DNA from: Chthoniobacteraceae bacterium
GTDB taxonomy: Bacteria > Verrucomicrobiota > Verrucomicrobiia > Chthoniobacterales > Chthoniobacteraceae
Reading direction: 5' to 3'
Assembly (NCBI GenBank): GCA_947476255.1
Contig: CANJPY010000054.1
Coordinates: 1-33,799 of the forward strand
DNA: 33,799 nt
Part shown: piece by piece, positions 31,657 to 33,799 of the stretch
How the letters are laid out: each line of letters starts with the position of its first letter
Numbering within the stretch: position 1 is the first letter of the stretch
Program-made: the position numbers and the translations under genes
Notes under the pieces: model-generated
Seen by the model: only the letters and a program-made list of their open reading frames with translations
Databases searched by the model: none
Told to the model about the DNA's origin: nothing

Positions 31657-32520
31657 TCAGTTCTTCGCTGGCGCAAAAAGCCAACGGAGGGCATCGGGTA
31701 GAAGGGCGCCTGCAGCCTGCCCGCTGTGGCCGCCTCCGGTCATTTCAAGATGGTGCTCATACCCCGCAAACTTCAAAGCGCTTGCCATGTCCTGATTGGA
31801 AAGCGGCCAGTGGCCAAACAAATTATCCACGTCGGACTCTCCTTCCTGCATCCAAACACGCAGTCCTTTGGGCGCGTTTTTGGTAGCACGCACCATCGCC
31901 GGATAGGCGAATCCGCCGCGAATATTGGTGAAACTCCCGATACTGCTCAAAACGCGACCGAAAAGCTCGGGTTTTTCCCACGCCACGGTGAACGCACAAA
32001 TCCCACCGGAAGAACTCCCCACCACGGCACGGCCTGCAGGATTGTTGGTTACATTCAAGCCGTTCAAAGCCGCAGGCAAGAGTTCTTCGATAAGAAACTT
32101 GGCATACCGGTCCCCCAGCGAATCATATTCAAAAGACCGGTTGCTGCGACCGGCGGCTCCGGGCTTTCCCCCCGGAATGGTGCCTGGGCTCACAAAAACT
32201 GCGACCGTCGGAGGCAGCTCCTTTTTGGCAATCAAATTGTCCAGCACGACCGGCGCACGCGATGCCCCGTCAGGCTTCACGTACCCTCCACCGTCCTGAA
32301 AGACAATCAAGTTGGCGGGTTCCTCAGCCTTGTACTGCTTGGGAACGTACACCCAATAATCACGTACGGTGCCCTCAAAAATACGACTTTCGGTGAAAAC
32401 ACTCTTCTTCACTTCCCCCTGCGGTACATTCGGCTGCGGCCGACTGTCAGGCCCGGGTTGAGGAATATCAAGGGCACTCGCAAGGAAGGGCGCGCAAATA
32501 AGGAGGGTGAGGCAACGCAT
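31657..32520 (-). CDS. Exported Fes-like esterase
   Basis: A protein of 287 residues. A signal peptide (MRCLTLLICAPFLASA) precedes an alpha/beta-hydrolase that matches residues 35-290 of the next gene almost segment by segment: RDYWVYVPKQYK, NRSFEYDSLGDRYAKFL, VGSSSGGICAFTVAWEKP with Ser 170, and GGGHSGQAAG with His 265. It is probably a tandem duplication, with the propeller either gained by the neighbour or lost here. The two genes are 45 bp apart and likely co-transcribed. Substrates may be acyl or feruloyl esters of polysaccharides, but the sequence does not say which. Confidence 0.82.
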   Translation of the reverse strand: MRCLTLLICAPFLASALDIPQPGPDSRPQPNVPQGEVKKSVFTESRIFEGTVRDYWVYVPKQYKAEEPANLIVFQDGGGYVKPDGASRAPVVLDNLIAKKELPPTVAVFVSPGTIPGGKPGAAGRSNRSFEYDSLGDRYAKFLIEELLPAALNGLNVTNNPAGRAVVGSSSGGICAFTVAWEKPELFGRVLSSIGSFTNIRGGFAYPAMVRATKNAPKGLRVWMQEGESDVDNLFGHWPLSNQDMASALKFAGYEHHLEMTGGGHSGQAAGALLPDALRWLFAPAKN

Positions 32521-32659
32521 AGGGGTCCCATAGAAAACCCCGCTCTTTGCCCAGCGTCAACGCGGGAAAAGGCCCCTTTCATTGGCGTTGGCAAAGCCTG
32601 TTCAAAAAGAGAGCCCTAAGAACCCATACCCGCTCATCTGCCCTCGCCTTAAAAAAGCA

Positions 32660-33799
32660 TCATTTTACATCTCCCTGACAAGACTTTGGCGAGACAAAGC
32701 ACCGCAATCCATACATCGAAAGGGCCAACGTCCGTCCATCCCTGCTCCAATGTAGCTGCGAAAGCGGTTTATCCAGCAACGCCAACGACTCCTCCAAAAG
32801 CTCCGTTTGAACGTTCCAAATCTTGACACTGAGATCAGCTGAACTCGTGGCCAAACGGGGAAGCGTCGGGTGCCATGCCAGCACGGACACCGGCGAATCA
32901 TGAACGCGCAGGATCTGTTGAACCTCCAGCGTTTTCGCATCGCGAATGCGCACCCGCCCATCATCGCCGCCCTCCGCCAAGAGCAACCCATCGGGGCTGG
33001 CTGCCACGGCGACTGCCCTAGGGGCGGGCACCGAAACCACAGAAGCCGCTTGTCCAGTACTCCAAAGCACGAGACTCCGCTGTGCCCCATAGGCCGCGTT
33101 CCCGTTTTTTACGAGCGCCACTTCCACAACATGTTCATTATCCGTCCAACACGTGACCGCACCAAAAGTATTAAACACGCTGGGCGGCGCATCCTGCCTG
33201 TCCGTTGTTTGGATCCGGTTCCCAGAGGAAACAGCATAAAATCCGTTGCCTCCCCACACTTTGTCCCCCTCCGGGCTCACATAGTTAAATCCGCCCAGAG
33301 TCACAGGCATTGGATTCGTTGACACATTGCATTCACCCTCTGCATTCATTTGATAGGTGTGAATCGACTGCGTCCTGCCCTGTGCCAGCAGAAAAACACT
33401 GACTCGACCATTGAGACTTGAAGTAAACTTCGGAGCGGCGCCCAACATCCAACTCAGCGGAGACAATGTCCGCTTCTTTTCAAGAGTGTCACCTTGAATT
33501 TGAAACAGGTCAAAATTGAAACCTCTAACATTCCCCTCCTGAGGATCCACTGCAGAAACCTGCAGAATTCGCTGAGGGGAGTCTAAAAACGCGAGGCCCG
33601 ATGATGCAGGGTCATTCCTGATAGAAACCGGCATCCGTTTTTGATCCAGACGGCCGGTGTAAAGTTTGTTCTGTAATTGGGTTCTTTGCGAACTGGCTGC
33701 CCCTTCCGGGGGCGGCGGAGCGATAGCGAGCACAGCGAGCTGAGCGCAGCCGGCCCCGGAAGGGGCTTGCGCGAAGTTCGTCGGGGGCTGGTCAGTGTG
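32660..33799 (-). CDS. WD40-repeat protein, 5' end outside the window
   Basis: At least 379 codons are open from the right window edge to the stop at 32660. The last 180 residues contain WD40-type blades: VAVAASPDGLLLAEGGDDGRVRIRDA, then VSVLAWHPTLPRLATSSADLSVKIWNV and LSQLHWSRDGRTLALSM. Earlier parts are strand-rich and probably also propeller. The frame runs through a 68-bp palindromic repeat (33699-33766), which adds an Ala/Pro/Gly stretch. A GTG at 33733 lies inside that repeat, so it is unlikely to be the true start. The N-terminal part, which would tell the function, is not visible. Confidence 0.7.
   Translation of the reverse strand, partial: HTDQPPTNFAQAPSGAGCAQLAVLAIAPPPPEGAASSQRTQLQNKLYTGRLDQKRMPVSIRNDPASSGLAFLDSPQRILQVSAVDPQEGNVRGFNFDLFQIQGDTLEKKRTLSPLSWMLGAAPKFTSSLNGRVSVFLLAQGRTQSIHTYQMNAEGECNVSTNPMPVTLGGFNYVSPEGDKVWGGNGFYAVSSGNRIQTTDRQDAPPSVFNTFGAVTCWTDNEHVVEVALVKNGNAAYGAQRSLVLWSTGQAASVVSVPAPRAVAVAASPDGLLLAEGGDDGRVRIRDAKTLEVQQILRVHDSPVSVLAWHPTLPRLATSSADLSVKIWNVQTELLEESLALLDKPLSQLHWSRDGRTLALSMYGLRCFVSPKSCQGDVK
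33699..33766. repeat. Large nested palindromic repeat inside a reading frame
   Basis: GCCCCTTCCGGGG (33699-33711) and its perfect inverse CCCCGGAAGGGGC (33754-33766) flank 42 bases that themselves contain GAGC/GCTC-type pairs, giving a branched structure. The WD40 frame passes through without a stop. This resembles REP or BIME-like mobile palindromes and the CCCC-loop-GGGG modules of the mobile element at the left. Confidence 0.7.

Overview
The window looks like a stretch of a Verrucomicrobiota-type chromosome, possibly of the Opitutales/Puniceicoccales kind. This is an inference from gene content: LL-diaminopimelate aminotransferase, secreted Fes-like esterases, a DNRLRE/collagen-like surface protein, a C45 hydrolase and weak Shine-Dalgarno signals. 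No rRNA or other decisive marker is present. A mobile element occupies roughly the first 8.8 kb.

Positions 1-8.8 kb (accessory). What looks like an IS21-family terminus (to about 148) is followed by about 1 kb of palindromes and degenerate direct repeats without a convincing gene. A one-directional replication/recombination module follows. It holds a RecT-like annealing protein, a small zinc-ribbon protein, an unknown protein and a strong terminator. Next come about 0.8 kb with repeated GATGGAACC boxes in both orientations (a candidate origin or control region), a second RecT-like paralogue and an SSB-like protein ending in the acidic tip DDDDIPF. The module ends with a small unknown protein, a CHC2/TOPRIM primase, an SF3-like helicase and an HTH protein. 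The last four genes are joined by ATGA overlaps. No integrase, capsid or terminase gene is visible, so the left part of the element must lie outside the window. Its coding strand is strikingly C-rich. A tRNA-Ser(GCU) gene borders the element on the right, with its 3' end facing it.

Positions 9-18 kb (chromosome). In order: a DNRLRE/collagen-like protein, a large exported C45 hydrolase fused to an M1-peptidase-like helical part, a two-gene sugar unit (TIM-barrel isomerase plus RbsD/FucU mutarotase), an AI-2E family permease, an orphan NarL-type response regulator and glutamyl-Q tRNA(Asp) synthetase.

Positions 18-24 kb. A minus-strand run hisB-hisH-hisA-larC1-larC2 couples histidine biosynthesis genes to the nickel-pincer cofactor protein LarC. 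LarC is split by an in-frame TAA and carries 16 tandem 12-bp units encoding a His-Asp-His-Gly tract. A divergent gene encodes an oligopeptidase B lipoprotein.

Positions 24-33.8 kb. A plus-strand formyltransferase/aminotransferase pair suggests N-formylated amino-sugar synthesis. It converges on a minus-strand run: Fes-like esterase, esterase-SMP-30 fusion, GT9 glycosyltransferase, RfbD-like reductase and DapL. The window ends inside a WD40 gene whose reading frame contains a large palindromic repeat.

The points most worth checking are the two-RecT replication module with its iteron-like region, the GGC-NNN-GCC double-hairpin repeats that also sit inside open reading frames, and the split LarC.
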